Assembly (NCBI GenBank): GCA_947458275.1
Contig: CANGYR010000001.1
Span: 186,001 to 250,000, forward strand
Source of the DNA: Chitinophagaceae bacterium
Lineage (GTDB): Bacteria; Bacteroidota; Bacteroidia; Chitinophagales; Chitinophagaceae
DNA length: 64,000 nucleotides
Direction: 5' to 3'
A model generated the notes under the pieces. That model made no database searches and was not told the origin of the DNA. It saw nothing but the letters and a program-made list of their open reading frames with translations. Made by a program: the position numbers and the translations under genes. Positions 9,131 through 18,553 of the stretch are shown here, piece by piece. Position 1 is the first letter of the stretch; every line of letters starts with the position of its first letter.

Positions 9131-11008
9131 TTATCTAATTAAAACGATATTCCCTTTTTTATTAATCAAATTCCCTCCATTTATGCGATAGCTGGCAATC
9201 CACACCAATGATTCTATTTCGGATTTTTGATTTTTAAACATCCCATTCCACCTGGCCAATGGATTTTGAGTTTCAAATACTTTCTGTCCCCATCGGTTAT
9301 AAATTACTAAGCTATACGTTCTTACACTTCTGATATTTCCTGCGGGCCCGAAATTATCATTGTTGCCATCTCCATTAGGCGAGAATGCCAGCGGGAAATA
9401 GATATCACTGCAATCAATAACTACTTCAATTTCATCTGTTCCTTTACAACCGGCACTATTAGTAACCTCAACCGAATACACACCTGTTTCATTAACACGA
9501 AAAGTTGAAATTGTGCTGTTATCCTGCCATTTGTAATTAACAAAAGATCCGGGATTCAGCAAGAGCGATTGTCCCGGACAAATAGAAGTGTCATTGCCCA
9601 GTTTGGGCATGGCTGCTATAATTTGATTACTGACAACAACATCATTCAAGCTTCCTTTACAACCGCGGGAGTCTTTTACCTGAAGTGAATAACTTCCGGC
9701 AGCCAGATTTTTTGCAAAAGCAGTTGATTCATTATTTGACCACAGATACGTGAATGCGCCTGTACCTCCGATAACAGTAGCATCAATGTTGCCATTTTTT
9801 GAATTACAGGTTTCGGGATTGATTTTTACATTAATACTTATCGGATCCGGCTCAACCAAAGTAACGGATGAAGAAATAGGACAACTATTTAAGGAAGTGA
9901 CTGTCACGGTATAGGTACCTGCTCCTAAATTACTGAGAGATGAAGTTGATTGATTCGGATTCGTATTCCAACTGTAAATGTATGAACCATTGCCACCCGA
10001 GACATTTGTTGCAATAGAACCATTTTTATCTCCATTACATAAAACCTGATTGGTAATTATAGGATTGACATTGATAATGGTAATTTCTTTATCAATAGAA
10101 GATGTAGTTCCATCGGAGAAGATTGCAGTAAGACTTACAGTATAACTTCCCGGGCCTGAAAATACATGAGATGGATTAGATAAAGAAGAAATATTGTTGA
10201 CAGTCGAAGCCGGATCGCCAAAATTCCAGGAGGATGATGTAATACATACAGATGAATTGTTGGAAAAACTTACTTTGTTGTTGGCCTGACAAATAAAACT
10301 AAAATCTGCACCCTTTGGCGGAGCTTCTCTGATAACAAAGTCATCTAAGGCAAAGCCATCGTAATCATTGCAAACGTTTCCAGCTCCAAAATAAAATCTG
10401 AAAATTACTTTTGACTTGCCTGCCAACATACCCATATTGTGTTTAGCTAAAGCCCAGTCGCCGCTGCCATTTATATTGGAACAACCACCTTGTATACTTC
10501 CCGACCAGCCTGTTTGGTTATTTAATTTTAAAATACTTGATTCGTTGTACCAATTCACTGCAAGACAATTGGCATTTGAATTGACCGTGCCTAAAATCGT
10601 CCAATTTGTTCCGCCGTCTAAAGAATACTGAAAATTGGCGCCGTCATATCTCTGTTCAGTTTCCCAGAAAATATTGAATTCTACTTCGGGATTGCTAAGT
10701 GAAGAAAAGTCAAAACATGGACTTTGAATATAGGAAATGCCGGATGCATAATTGCTCCCTGATAACCCGCCGGCAATCCAGCATTTCTTTCCACTCGCAG
10801 CAGCTGTTATGACTTGCTTCCCTGATAAACTACCCCATTGCCAGTGATCGGAAGAACTTCTTGTCCAGCTACCATCGGAGCTTTCGAAATCCTGCTTAAA
10901 GGGATAGCTAATAATTGGAGAGGCACATTGGCAGTATGACTTCTTGGTTACCCCAATCAGAAATGTCATTAACACAATTAAAATACTACTCGCTCTGATT
11001 AATTTCAT
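9131..11008 (-). CDS. T9SS-type surface protein with PKD and SprB-type repeats
   Basis: A 625-residue exported protein. After a signal peptide ending near residue 27 comes a jelly-roll-like module (about 35-230), a PKD domain (about 235-312, with SSWNFGDPA and a conserved SLTAIFSDG strand), two SprB-like repeats (about 313-390 and 390-460, each with a GGNGSYIYSW or GGTGAFTYLW core), an Ig-like domain with CPGQSLLL, and a C-terminal FSPNGDGNND...YNRWGQKVF block. The last is the gliding-motility-associated C-terminal domain used as a type B signal for the type IX secretion system. The ligand is unknown. No T9SS core genes are in the window. Confidence 0.85.
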   Translation of the reverse strand: MKLIRASSILIVLMTFLIGVTKKSYCQCASPIISYPFKQDFESSDGSWTRSSSDHWQWGSLSGKQVITAAASGKKCWIAGGLSGSNYASGISYIQSPCFDFSSLSNPEVEFNIFWETEQRYDGANFQYSLDGGTNWTILGTVNSNANCLAVNWYNESSILKLNNQTGWSGSIQGGCSNINGSGDWALAKHNMGMLAGKSKVIFRFYFGAGNVCNDYDGFALDDFVIREAPPKGADFSFICQANNKVSFSNNSSVCITSSSWNFGDPASTVNNISSLSNPSHVFSGPGSYTVSLTAIFSDGTTSSIDKEITIINVNPIITNQVLCNGDKNGSIATNVSGGNGSYIYSWNTNPNQSTSSLSNLGAGTYTVTVTSLNSCPISSSVTLVEPDPISINVKINPETCNSKNGNIDATVIGGTGAFTYLWSNNESTAFAKNLAAGSYSLQVKDSRGCKGSLNDVVVSNQIIAAMPKLGNDTSICPGQSLLLNPGSFVNYKWQDNSTISTFRVNETGVYSVEVTNSAGCKGTDEIEVVIDCSDIYFPLAFSPNGDGNNDNFGPAGNIRSVRTYSLVIYNRWGQKVFETQNPLARWNGMFKNQKSEIESLVWIASYRINGGNLINKKGNIVLIR

Positions 11009-11186
11009 TACACCTCCAATTGAGCCGACAAAATTACCTCAATTGGATTAAAGGCAAACAACGAAATATTATAACACTTAGGCAAAACGTTATTTTTAGC
11101 AGAATTTTTCAATAAATCACTAAATCACTTCAATTATATTAGCATATATGTATGATTTTTGATGAACTTTGCGAAAATTTAAAACA

Positions 11187-11531
11187 ATGCAAATCGAAGT
11201 ACTAAAATCTAAAATACACCGTGCAGTCATTACTGAGGCGAATTTAAATTATGTAGGCAGTCTAACTGTAGATGAAGACCTGATGGATGCTGCCAACATG
11301 ATTGAGTATGAAAAAATACATGTGGTGAATGTGAACAACGGAGAAAGAATTGAAACCTACCTTATAAAAGGTCCAAGAGGAAGTGGGGTAATTTGTCTAA
11401 ATGGCGCTGCTGCCAGAAAGGGGGAACCAGGCGATGTGATTATTGTAATTTCCTATGCCATCATGGAATTTGAAAAAGCCAAAACGTACCAGCCGATGGT
11501 AGTGTTTCCGAAAGAGGGTAATAGGTTGTAA
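11187..11531 (+). CDS. panD: Aspartate 1-decarboxylase (pro-enzyme)
   Basis: Makes beta-alanine from aspartate for pantothenate and coenzyme A. It is made as a pro-enzyme that cleaves itself between Gly24 and Ser25, leaving a pyruvoyl group on Ser25; the YVGSLTVD motif at 22-29 is exactly there. The ATG at 11187 gives the canonical [13 protein letters not shown] start and a 114-residue protein of normal length; an in-frame TTG at 11169 would only add six residues not seen in the family. Later motifs GERIETY and NGAAAR are intact. panB and panC are not adjacent. Confidence 0.95.
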   Translation: MQIEVLKSKIHRAVITEANLNYVGSLTVDEDLMDAANMIEYEKIHVVNVNNGERIETYLIKGPRGSGVICLNGAAARKGEPGDVIIVISYAIMEFEKAKTYQPMVVFPKEGNRL

Positions 11532-11540
11532 GGATGTGTT

Positions 11541-11570
11541 TTTGGTTTGGGGTTTGGGGTTTGGGGTTTT
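11541..11570. repeat. Heptad repeat, GGTTTGG units
   Basis: About four tandem copies of the GGTTTGG heptad follow panD by roughly 10 nt. It is the same unit as the run at 3201-3251. Confidence 0.7.
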
Positions 11571-11834
11571 AAACTCTAATCAACCATATTCAGCCATCTT
11601 CCTAAACTCTTAATCTACTAAACAGCCAAACTTAATTTCATTGGTGGCTTGGCATTTGATATTAGGGTTTTATAGAATTAAATTTGTTTGGCTCCAGTGT
11701 ATCTTCGTCTAAAAAGTCTATTTTAGATTTACCTAAAATAAGCAATACTAATAACTTTATTTTTTGTACTAGAAAAAAGGAAATGCACGCGATAAATGAA
11801 ATTCGGGACGTTATTAATTTGTCAAATTTAATAT
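11571..11834. other. Intergenic region before the TMTC-like gene
   Basis: AT-rich spacer containing TAAAC-type low-complexity text at about 11600-11632. Short open frames exist on both strands but none shows a recognisable protein or start signal. Nothing else is seen. Confidence 0.5.
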
Positions 11835-13925
11835 ATGAGCATGCAAAAGAAAAATTCAAAGCCTCTTGATAAAATTCCAATAAGCAATCAACCATCTTTA
11901 AAACTTATACGGATTATTCTTGTCACCGCCGTATTATTGGTTTATGGAAACTCGCTTCACTTTTCCTTTACCCTTGATGATGACTTATTTTATTTAAAAC
12001 ACAAATCTGTACAACAAGGGATTGCCGGCATCGGTGAATTATTTTCTAAAGGCAGTCTCAATCAGTACGATGGAACCCTTGGGCCACAACCCTATCGTCC
12101 ACTCACGCTCACCTTTTTCGCACTTCAAAAGACACTATTTGATAATTCCTCTATCGCAGCTCATTTTATGAGCCTCTTGTTATATACTTTGGTCATATTG
12201 TCATTACACAGAGTACTGACCCGGTTATTAACCGGTATTCATGCCTATGTTATAGCATTGATGACCTTACTGTTTATCGTACACCCCATACATACAGAGG
12301 TAGTGGCTAGTGTGAAAAGTTCAGACGAATTACTGGCGGCACTATTTGGACTTATGGCATGGGATGTGTTCTTGAATAACTCTAATGAAAGAAAGACAAC
12401 TGTCTTCATTAGGGCGAGTTTCTATTTTTTTATGGCCTTGCTATCAAAGGAAAGCGCGATCGCATTTTTGGTTATCATTCCGTTGAGTATGCTTATGATA
12501 CGTAAAGAAAAAACAAAAGCATCTTTGAGGATCTTCCTTTCCTTGTTAGTGCCTGTTGTTATTTTTCTGGGAATGCGCAAAGTAGCCAATCACGCATCGG
12601 GTATCCCTTCAACCGGTATTATAATAGACAATGTATTATATGGCGCTACATCATTTTCCGAATTAACCGCCACGAAGATGGAAATCCTTTTTTATTACCT
12701 GCGACTCATGTTTTGGCCGTGGCCTTTAACCTGCGATTATTCCTACAACCAGGTTCCTTTAGTTGGCTGGGATAATATATCTGCCATTGCAGGTGTAATT
12801 TCATACGCCACTTTGTTTGTATTATCCATGGTTTTCTTTAGAAAAAAAAGCTTGCTAAGTTTTTGCATCTTATTTTTTTTCATTGCTTCTGCACCTGTTA
12901 ATAATCTTTTTTTTGTGAATGGCGCCACAATTGGTGAGCGTCTGCTATTTGTTCCCTCAATCGCCTTCTGCGTGATTATACCTTGGGCGCTTTCAGAATT
13001 ATCACATTTGGATTTGAAAACATTTTCATCTAAGTCTAAAAATATTTTCTTTGGCTTACTGACTTTATTGATAATTATTTTCGGAGGCATGAGTTATTCG
13101 CGAAGCCAGGAATGGAAAGATAATTTTATACTCTTTGAAAAAGCTGTGGAGCGATCACCCAATAGTGCCCGATCTCATTACTACCTTGCCAGCTTATACC
13201 TGGAAAGTGGACGTTCTGCGGAAATTAAGTCGGAGTCAGATAAATTTCTAGCGGATGCAATTAGCCATTACAATAAAGCGCTTGATATTTATCCTAATTA
13301 TAAACAGGCCTTATACAATAGTGGCATCTGTTATGCACTTGTCAGAGATACCGCTAATGCAATCGCACGATATAAGCGGACAATCGATGCTGACCCAAAG
13401 TACATTCCGGCCTTCAACAATTTGGGTGTAATGTATCAATCAAAAGGAAATACAGACAGCGCAAGATATTATTTTGAGAAAGTCTTAAAAATTTCACCTA
13501 CGGAATCCATTGCCAAAACCAATTTGGGTGAACTTTATTTCTATATTGGTCTAAATCATCAAAATAAAGCTTCCGCTGATTCCGCCATTATATATTATCG
13601 CCGAAGCCTTGCCTACAATGATAATAACCTCTATACATATAACAACCTCGGTTTAATTTATATAGGGAAATCTCAACTTGATAGTGCCATACATTATCTG
13701 CATGATGGATATTCAAAAGACAATAAATCCGTTATGATACTTGAAAATATGGCTGTCGCGAACTTTTTGCAAAAGAACTATGTGGATGCTATATTATACG
13801 CTAAGAAAGCATTTGAATTACAACCTCGCTCGAAGAAAGCATTAGGCATTCTCAGAGAATCATATTCAGCTATGGGTAACCGCACCGATGCAGAAAGATA
13901 TAGGCAATTATTAGAAGCAATTTAG
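11835..13925 (+). CDS. Polytopic membrane protein with C-terminal TPRs (TMTC-like)
   Basis: A 696-residue protein. The first 420 residues hold many hydrophobic segments and the FTLDDDLFYLKH and YRPLTLT motifs of the TMTC/O-mannosyltransferase-like family, with the acidic pair on the first outer loop that such GT-C enzymes use. From about 435 to the end are tetratricopeptide repeats, seen as repeated AIxxYxxALxxxPxxxxA and NNLGxxY blocks. Proteins of this design are often annotated as glycosyltransferases or as plain TPR proteins; donor and acceptor are unknown. It begins the accessory stretch that ends at tRNA-Pro. An in-frame ATG two codons downstream is an equally possible start. Confidence 0.75.
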   Translation: MSMQKKNSKPLDKIPISNQPSLKLIRIILVTAVLLVYGNSLHFSFTLDDDLFYLKHKSVQQGIAGIGELFSKGSLNQYDGTLGPQPYRPLTLTFFALQKTLFDNSSIAAHFMSLLLYTLVILSLHRVLTRLLTGIHAYVIALMTLLFIVHPIHTEVVASVKSSDELLAALFGLMAWDVFLNNSNERKTTVFIRASFYFFMALLSKESAIAFLVIIPLSMLMIRKEKTKASLRIFLSLLVPVVIFLGMRKVANHASGIPSTGIIIDNVLYGATSFSELTATKMEILFYYLRLMFWPWPLTCDYSYNQVPLVGWDNISAIAGVISYATLFVLSMVFFRKKSLLSFCILFFFIASAPVNNLFFVNGATIGERLLFVPSIAFCVIIPWALSELSHLDLKTFSSKSKNIFFGLLTLLIIIFGGMSYSRSQEWKDNFILFEKAVERSPNSARSHYYLASLYLESGRSAEIKSESDKFLADAISHYNKALDIYPNYKQALYNSGICYALVRDTANAIARYKRTIDADPKYIPAFNNLGVMYQSKGNTDSARYYFEKVLKISPTESIAKTNLGELYFYIGLNHQNKASADSAIIYYRRSLAYNDNNLYTYNNLGLIYIGKSQLDSAIHYLHDGYSKDNKSVMILENMAVANFLQKNYVDAILYAKKAFELQPRSKKALGILRESYSAMGNRTDAERYRQLLEAI

Positions 13926-13969
13926 AAGTTGTATTTTAATTCATGAGACAACACACGCTGTACCTTAAA

Positions 13970-13986
13970 CCCTTAAACGCAAAATC
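13970..13986. repeat. Short copy of the tRNA-Pro-flank repeat
   Basis: Seventeen bases here are identical to the first 17 bases of the repeats at 15644 and 16701, and the match to the latter extends outward a few more bases with one gap. The copy stops before the hairpin and the tRNA end. It lies just after the TMTC-like gene, as the other copies lie just after the protease and BRO genes. Confidence 0.6.
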
Positions 13987-14094
13987 GAGACATTACACTG
14001 CAAAAAAATAAAAAAGATTTATGAAAATCTCCAGTCGTAAAGGCAGGGATAATTGTGCGCAATACTTAATCAACAAAACACTAATTTTGATTTT

Positions 14095-15567
14095 ATGGTC
14101 AAAATCTTTCTTTTTTTAGCTTTAACAGCTTCTACTTTTATTTATGGACAAAAGACTTTGAAAACTTTAGTAAAGGAAAATGAGAAATCGGTTTTCTTGG
14201 TTCAATGTTTTGATGATAAAAACCAAATTGTTTCCACTGGTTCAGGCTTTTTTGTTGAAAATTCAGGCATTGCATTCACTAATGTACACGTAATTAGAGA
14301 CGCTTTCAAGGCAAGAATAAAAACTAATGATGGTAAGTTCTATGATGTTGAAAAAATAATTGACTATAATCCTGATCTTGATATTGCAAAAATCAAAGTC
14401 AAATCTGTTCCGGGCATTTTATTTCCTGCGGTAAAAATCGCAATACATAATGCCGAAAAAGGGGATGAGGTTTTTACTATTGGTAATCCAGATGGTTTGG
14501 AGAACACTGTGTCCTCTGGAATTATTTCATCAATACGTTTAATTACAAACTATGGAGAATGCTACCAGATTACTGCACCAATTTCACCTGGTAGCAGCGG
14601 GGGCGCATTATTTAATATGAATGGAGAAGTCATTGGGATGACCACGTTCGGGCAAATAGACCAAAGTCGACTTAACCAAAACCTAAACTTCGCAGTAAAT
14701 ATAAAAAATTCAAAATACCTAACAAACAACTTAAATCTTTCTACAGAACAGGCATATAAGGAAGTAGTTTATGAAGATTTTATTGCGGCTTACATGAGGG
14801 CAGATTTATCAGGTGATTTTTCCAGAGCAGTAGAAATTTGTACTCAACAAATAATAAAGTATCCAAATAACTGGTTAGCATATCATTTTAGGGCTGCATC
14901 ATTTTTAGGTAACGAAAACTTTTCAGAAGCTGAAAAGGATTTAATAATTGCGATTCAACTTAATCCTTCGAATAAATTTAAAGATATGGATTACGTTGGA
15001 TTAGGCAAGATTTATAGAAAGTCTGGAATGTATGAGCAATCAAGAGATGCTTATATTAAAGCCATTGAGATAAATAATAAAAATGCATCATGCTTTTGCA
15101 ATATGGCTATATTGGCTCATGAATGGCTTGGCCCAGAAAATGAATTGGTCGAATATTCTTATTTAGAAGCACTAAAAATTGACCCGCTTTCCTGTACTTT
15201 CGGTTTAAAAAAAATAGGTGAAAAACTTTTGAATAACAAAGAGTTTGAAAAAGCAATACAGTTTTTTTCTTCCTCTATTGAATCTGAGTCTGAAGAATTA
15301 TATTCACTAAATGAATTCTACAATAGGGGATTCTGCTATATGAAATTAAAGCAATATGAATTAGCGATAAACGATTTTAAATCATGCATAAGACTGAATA
15401 AAACAGATGTGGGTGCTTATATTGCTTTAGGTATTGTATATAATGAAATGGGAGATAATATTCAATCCTGTTTTAGCTTCAATAAAGCAAAAGAGATAAA
15501 TGACTTTGTTCATAAAGATGGAGCTGCAGCAGAACAAATATCTAACTGGTTATCAAATTGCAAATAA
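14095..15567 (+). CDS. Secreted HtrA-like serine protease with TPR region
   Basis: A trypsin-fold protease. The start at 14095 gives a clean signal peptide ending near residue 18; the ORF opens 14 codons earlier but that leader is polar. The catalytic triad is visible as His65 in FTNVHVIRDA, Asp96 in YNPDLDIAKI and Ser168 in SPGSSGGALFN. The protease domain covers about 25-215. No PDZ domain follows; instead residues 230-480 form TPR-like helical repeats. That makes it unlike DegP/HtrA proper. It is followed by the 53-bp repeat, not by a gene in the same direction within 240 nt. The target is unknown. Confidence 0.82.
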   Translation: MVKIFLFLALTASTFIYGQKTLKTLVKENEKSVFLVQCFDDKNQIVSTGSGFFVENSGIAFTNVHVIRDAFKARIKTNDGKFYDVEKIIDYNPDLDIAKIKVKSVPGILFPAVKIAIHNAEKGDEVFTIGNPDGLENTVSSGIISSIRLITNYGECYQITAPISPGSSGGALFNMNGEVIGMTTFGQIDQSRLNQNLNFAVNIKNSKYLTNNLNLSTEQAYKEVVYEDFIAAYMRADLSGDFSRAVEICTQQIIKYPNNWLAYHFRAASFLGNENFSEAEKDLIIAIQLNPSNKFKDMDYVGLGKIYRKSGMYEQSRDAYIKAIEINNKNASCFCNMAILAHEWLGPENELVEYSYLEALKIDPLSCTFGLKKIGEKLLNNKEFEKAIQFFSSSIESESEELYSLNEFYNRGFCYMKLKQYELAINDFKSCIRLNKTDVGAYIALGIVYNEMGDNIQSCFSFNKAKEINDFVHKDGAAAEQISNWLSNCK

Positions 15568-15643
15568 TACGTCTCTATTTTCATTAAAGAAATGCGCCGT
15601 TTTGGATGCTTTCTAACCCTTTAAACCAGCGTCAGCGACTTAA

Positions 15644-15696
15644 CCCTTAAACGCAAAATCCATCAGTTTCGCTGATGGATTTTGTTTGTCGGGATG
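15644..15696. repeat. 53-bp direct repeat, left copy (attachment-site-like)
   Basis: It matches 16701-16753 at 52 of 53 positions (one T/C difference in a hairpin loop). The right end of the repeat is the last seven bases of the tRNA-Pro acceptor stem plus its 3' flank. This copy has no tRNA body. The two copies bracket the BRO gene at a distance of 1057 bp, as the ends of an element integrated at a tRNA 3' end would. Confidence 0.8.
15655..15683. terminator. Hairpin in left repeat, 12-bp stem
   Basis: A perfect 12-bp inverted repeat, arms AAAATCCATCAG and CTGATGGATTTT, with a 5-nt loop. The A-rich left and T-rich right arm ends let it work as an intrinsic terminator in either direction; here it would end the protease transcript. 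The same hairpin is behind tRNA-Pro. Confidence 0.65.
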
Positions 15697-15809
15697 ATTA
15701 CCGGGAGTTCTAACTTTTTGGAGGATATTAATGCCATTTTATGCGATAAATAAAATTCAAAATCTTTATACCCATTTTTATATACCTTGTACAGACAAAT
15801 TGATTATTT

Positions 15810-16652
15810 ATGCCGGAAGAAAATACAATAAAAATATTTGAGCAAAAACAAGTTAGAAGTATCTGGGATCAAGAAAAAGAAAAATGGTTTTTCGCGATTG
15901 TGGATGTGATAACTATTTTGACCGAAAGTAATAATCCTCAGGTTTACTGGAGAGTTTTGAAAAAAAGAATGCTTTCTGAGGGTAATGAAACCGTTACAAA
16001 TTGTAACGGTTTGAAAATGCAGGCTCCTGATGGTAAAATGCGGATGACTGATGTGGCAGACACTGAACAGCTTTTACGCCTGATTCAATCTATTCCTTCT
16101 CCCAAAGCCGAGCCATTCAAACAATGGTTGGCTAAAGTTGGGTATGACAGAATGCAGGAGATTTCTGATCCGGAACAAGGTCTTAACAGAGCCAGAGAAA
16201 ATTGGCAAAAATTGGGGAGAAGTGAAAAGTGGATACAGCAACGTATGTCCGGACAAGAAACTCGTAATAAACTGACTGATTATTGGAAACAAAGTGGAGT
16301 TATCAAATCAGACGAATTTTCATTCCTGACAAATATTATTCATCAGGAGTGGACAGGTCTTAGTGTCAAGCAACATAAAAACCTAAAAAATCTTACATCA
16401 CAAAATATACGAGATCATATGAGTGAAGCTGAGCTGATTTTTACTGCTTTGGCGGAGCTATCAACCAGGCAAATTGCTGAGGCTGAAAAAGCAAAAGGTC
16501 TTAATCAAAATGCAACAGCTGGGAAAAAAGGAGGGAAAATTGCAAAAGACGCAAGGATTGCACTTGAAGAAAAAACAGGGAAAAAAGTTGTTAATAGTGA
16601 GAATTTCTTACCTCCCTCAAAACCAAAGAAAAAATTAAACAAGAAAAAATAG
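15810..16652 (+). CDS. BRO-family (Bro-N / DinD-like) protein
   Basis: A 280-residue protein with an N-terminal Bro-N domain (about 5-115), seen in the KWFFAIVDVITILTES opening and the later segment ending LLRLIQSIPSPKAEPFKQWL. The second half (about 130-250) resembles the C-terminal part of DinD-like proteins, and the tail is very basic. BRO proteins are typical of phages and mobile elements and are thought to bind DNA or act as antirepressors; the exact role here is not known. It is the only gene between the two 53-bp repeats that carry the tRNA-Pro end, and no integrase accompanies it. Confidence 0.8.
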   Translation: MPEENTIKIFEQKQVRSIWDQEKEKWFFAIVDVITILTESNNPQVYWRVLKKRMLSEGNETVTNCNGLKMQAPDGKMRMTDVADTEQLLRLIQSIPSPKAEPFKQWLAKVGYDRMQEISDPEQGLNRARENWQKLGRSEKWIQQRMSGQETRNKLTDYWKQSGVIKSDEFSFLTNIIHQEWTGLSVKQHKNLKNLTSQNIRDHMSEAELIFTALAELSTRQIAEAEKAKGLNQNATAGKKGGKIAKDARIALEEKTGKKVVNSENFLPPSKPKKKLNKKK

Positions 16653-16700
16653 AAATTTATCGGGCAATTACAATAATTTTCAAACCTAAAAGCCTTAAAT

Positions 16701-16753
16701 CCCTTAAACGCAAAATCCATCAGCTTCGCTGATGGATTTTGTTTGTCGGGATG
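16701..16753. repeat. 53-bp direct repeat, right copy, overlapping tRNA-Pro 3' end
   Basis: Partner of 15644-15696. The last bases are the acceptor-stem 3' strand of the intact tRNA-Pro gene, so this is the copy at the functional tRNA. Confidence 0.8.
16712..16740. terminator. Bidirectional hairpin between BRO gene and tRNA-Pro
   Basis: A 12-bp perfect stem with loop CTTCG. It lies 59 nt after the BRO stop on the plus strand and directly after tRNA-Pro on the minus strand, so it can end both transcripts. Confidence 0.7.
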
Positions 16754-16820
16754 GCAAGATTCGAACTTGCGACCTCCTGGTCCCAAACCAGGCGCGATAA
16801 CCGGGCTACGCTACATCCCG
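16746..16820 (-). tRNA. tRNA-Pro (TGG)
   Basis: The minus strand folds as a cloverleaf: acceptor CGGGATG / CATCCCG, anticodon stem CCTGG / CCAGG enclosing the loop TTTGGGA with anticodon TGG, and a T arm with GTTCGAATC. The discriminator is A; CCA is not encoded. Its 3' end is duplicated at 15690-15696 as part of the 53-bp repeat. Confidence 0.95.
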
Positions 16821-16867
16821 AACGGTATCTTTATTAGCCCTAAGGATTTTATTCCTTTTAATAACCA

Positions 16868-16957
<90 letters not shown>

Positions 16958-17119
16958 TATTGTAACCTCCCCCATTTAAAATATATGGGGTTGCAAAAAT
17001 ACAATTGTAAAAGATATTACCCAAAAGAAAATACGCTGAGTGAAAAATATTCTTTAAAAAATTCAACACCTGAAAGTTTTGATAAGTTTGGAACCTGCCA
17101 AACCTTTGTAAAAGGGAGC

Positions 17120-18553
17120 TTACATCGCAGCGAGTTGTACCTTATGCTGTAACTCGAGTACACTTTCTTTGAAGAGCGTATCCGTATCCATTAAATCTTT
17201 AACCGTCTGGCAACTGTGTATAACTGTAGTATGGTCTCTGCCTCCAAAATGCTCACCAATGGTTTTGAGAGAATTTTTAGTAAATGATTTGGACAAGAAC
17301 ATCGTTATCTGCCGCGCCTGAACGATTTCGCGCTTTCTGGTTTTCTGCAACAACTTGTCGTAAGGCACATCAAAATAATCACATACCATTTTTTGTATGG
17401 TATCAATCGTAATCTCTTTGCTGGATGACTTCACAAAATTACGCAACACTTTTTTGGCCAGCTCCAGATCAATTTCTCTCTTATTTAAAGAAGATTGTGC
17501 CAGTAAAGAAATAAGTGCTCCTTCCAGTTCTCTGACATTGCTGTTAATGTTGTAAGCGATGTATTTCACCACCTCTTTAGGCATCTCCAACCCATCGTGC
17601 TTCATCTTCTTTTCCAGAATTTCAATCTTAGTCTCATAATCAGGTGCCTGCAAATCTGCACTCAATCCCCAGCGGAAACGGCTCAACAATCTCTCCTGAA
17701 CACCTTCAAGGTCTTTAGGAGATTTATCGCTCGTTAAGATCAACTGTTTTCCGCTTTGATGTAAATGATTGAATATGGAGAAAAATGCATCCTGAGATTT
17801 TTCAGCTCTGTTGAAAAACTGAACATCATCGATGATCAACACATCTATCAATTGATAAAAATGAATAAAATCGTTGATGGCGTTATTTCGGCTATGATCT
17901 ATAAATTGATTGATGAATTTTTCAGAACTGACATAAAGAACCACTTTATTGCTGTACAATCTTTTTACCTCATTGCCAATGGCCTGCGCTAAGTGAGTTT
18001 TCCCCAAGCCTACACCTCCGTAAATTACCAGAGGATTGAATGAAGTAGTACCGGGCTTTTCCGCAACTGTTTTACCAGCTCTTCTTGCTACTCTATTGCA
18101 GTCGCCCTCAATAAATGAATCAAATGTATAAGAACTGTTCAATTGAGGATCGATCTGCATTTTCTTCAGACCGGGAATAACAAACGGATTTTTTACGGGG
18201 TTATTTATTACCAAGGGAAAATCCATTTCATTGTTAGAATAAGATTTATATCCGTTCCCGGGAACATCGACTGTAACAGGTTTATTTTTACTGTTGCCAC
18301 TGTCCACCATTATTCTGTATTCCAATCTAGCTTCTTTACCCAATTCACGCTTCAGCGTTTTTGCAAGCAGTGAAACATAATGCTCCTCCAGGTATTCATA
18401 AAAAAACTGGCTCGGCACCTGAATAGTAAGAATTTTATCTTTCAATTCAACCGGCCTGATGGGTTCAAACCATGTTTTAAAATGTTGCCACTCTACTATG
18501 TCCTTTATTATTTCGAGGCAGCTCAGCCAAACTTTTTCAAAAGATTTATCCAT
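17120..18553 (-). CDS. dnaA: Chromosomal replication initiator DnaA
   Basis: Binds DnaA boxes and melts the origin. The 477-residue protein has the N-terminal DnaB-interacting domain I (1-80), a linker, the AAA+ domain with Walker A GGVGLGKTH (179-187) and Walker B IIDDVQ (about 243), and the C-terminal domain IV with the signature GGRDHTTVIHSC. Length is normal. No dnaN or rpmH neighbour is present; the gene sits between tRNA-Ser and a DUF3127 gene. The 321-bp gap upstream is AT-rich but has no consensus DnaA box, so an origin next to dnaA is not supported. Confidence 0.97.
   Translation of the reverse strand: MDKSFEKVWLSCLEIIKDIVEWQHFKTWFEPIRPVELKDKILTIQVPSQFFYEYLEEHYVSLLAKTLKRELGKEARLEYRIMVDSGNSKNKPVTVDVPGNGYKSYSNNEMDFPLVINNPVKNPFVIPGLKKMQIDPQLNSSYTFDSFIEGDCNRVARRAGKTVAEKPGTTSFNPLVIYGGVGLGKTHLAQAIGNEVKRLYSNKVVLYVSSEKFINQFIDHSRNNAINDFIHFYQLIDVLIIDDVQFFNRAEKSQDAFFSIFNHLHQSGKQLILTSDKSPKDLEGVQERLLSRFRWGLSADLQAPDYETKIEILEKKMKHDGLEMPKEVVKYIAYNINSNVRELEGALISLLAQSSLNKREIDLELAKKVLRNFVKSSSKEITIDTIQKMVCDYFDVPYDKLLQKTRKREIVQARQITMFLSKSFTKNSLKTIGEHFGGRDHTTVIHSCQTVKDLMDTDTLFKESVLELQHKVQLAAM

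Noticed and set aside
11662..11895. Two overlapping short open frames before the TMTC-like gene
   Set aside because: They lie on opposite strands across the same bases, match no family I know and lack start signals; likely chance in an AT-rich spacer.
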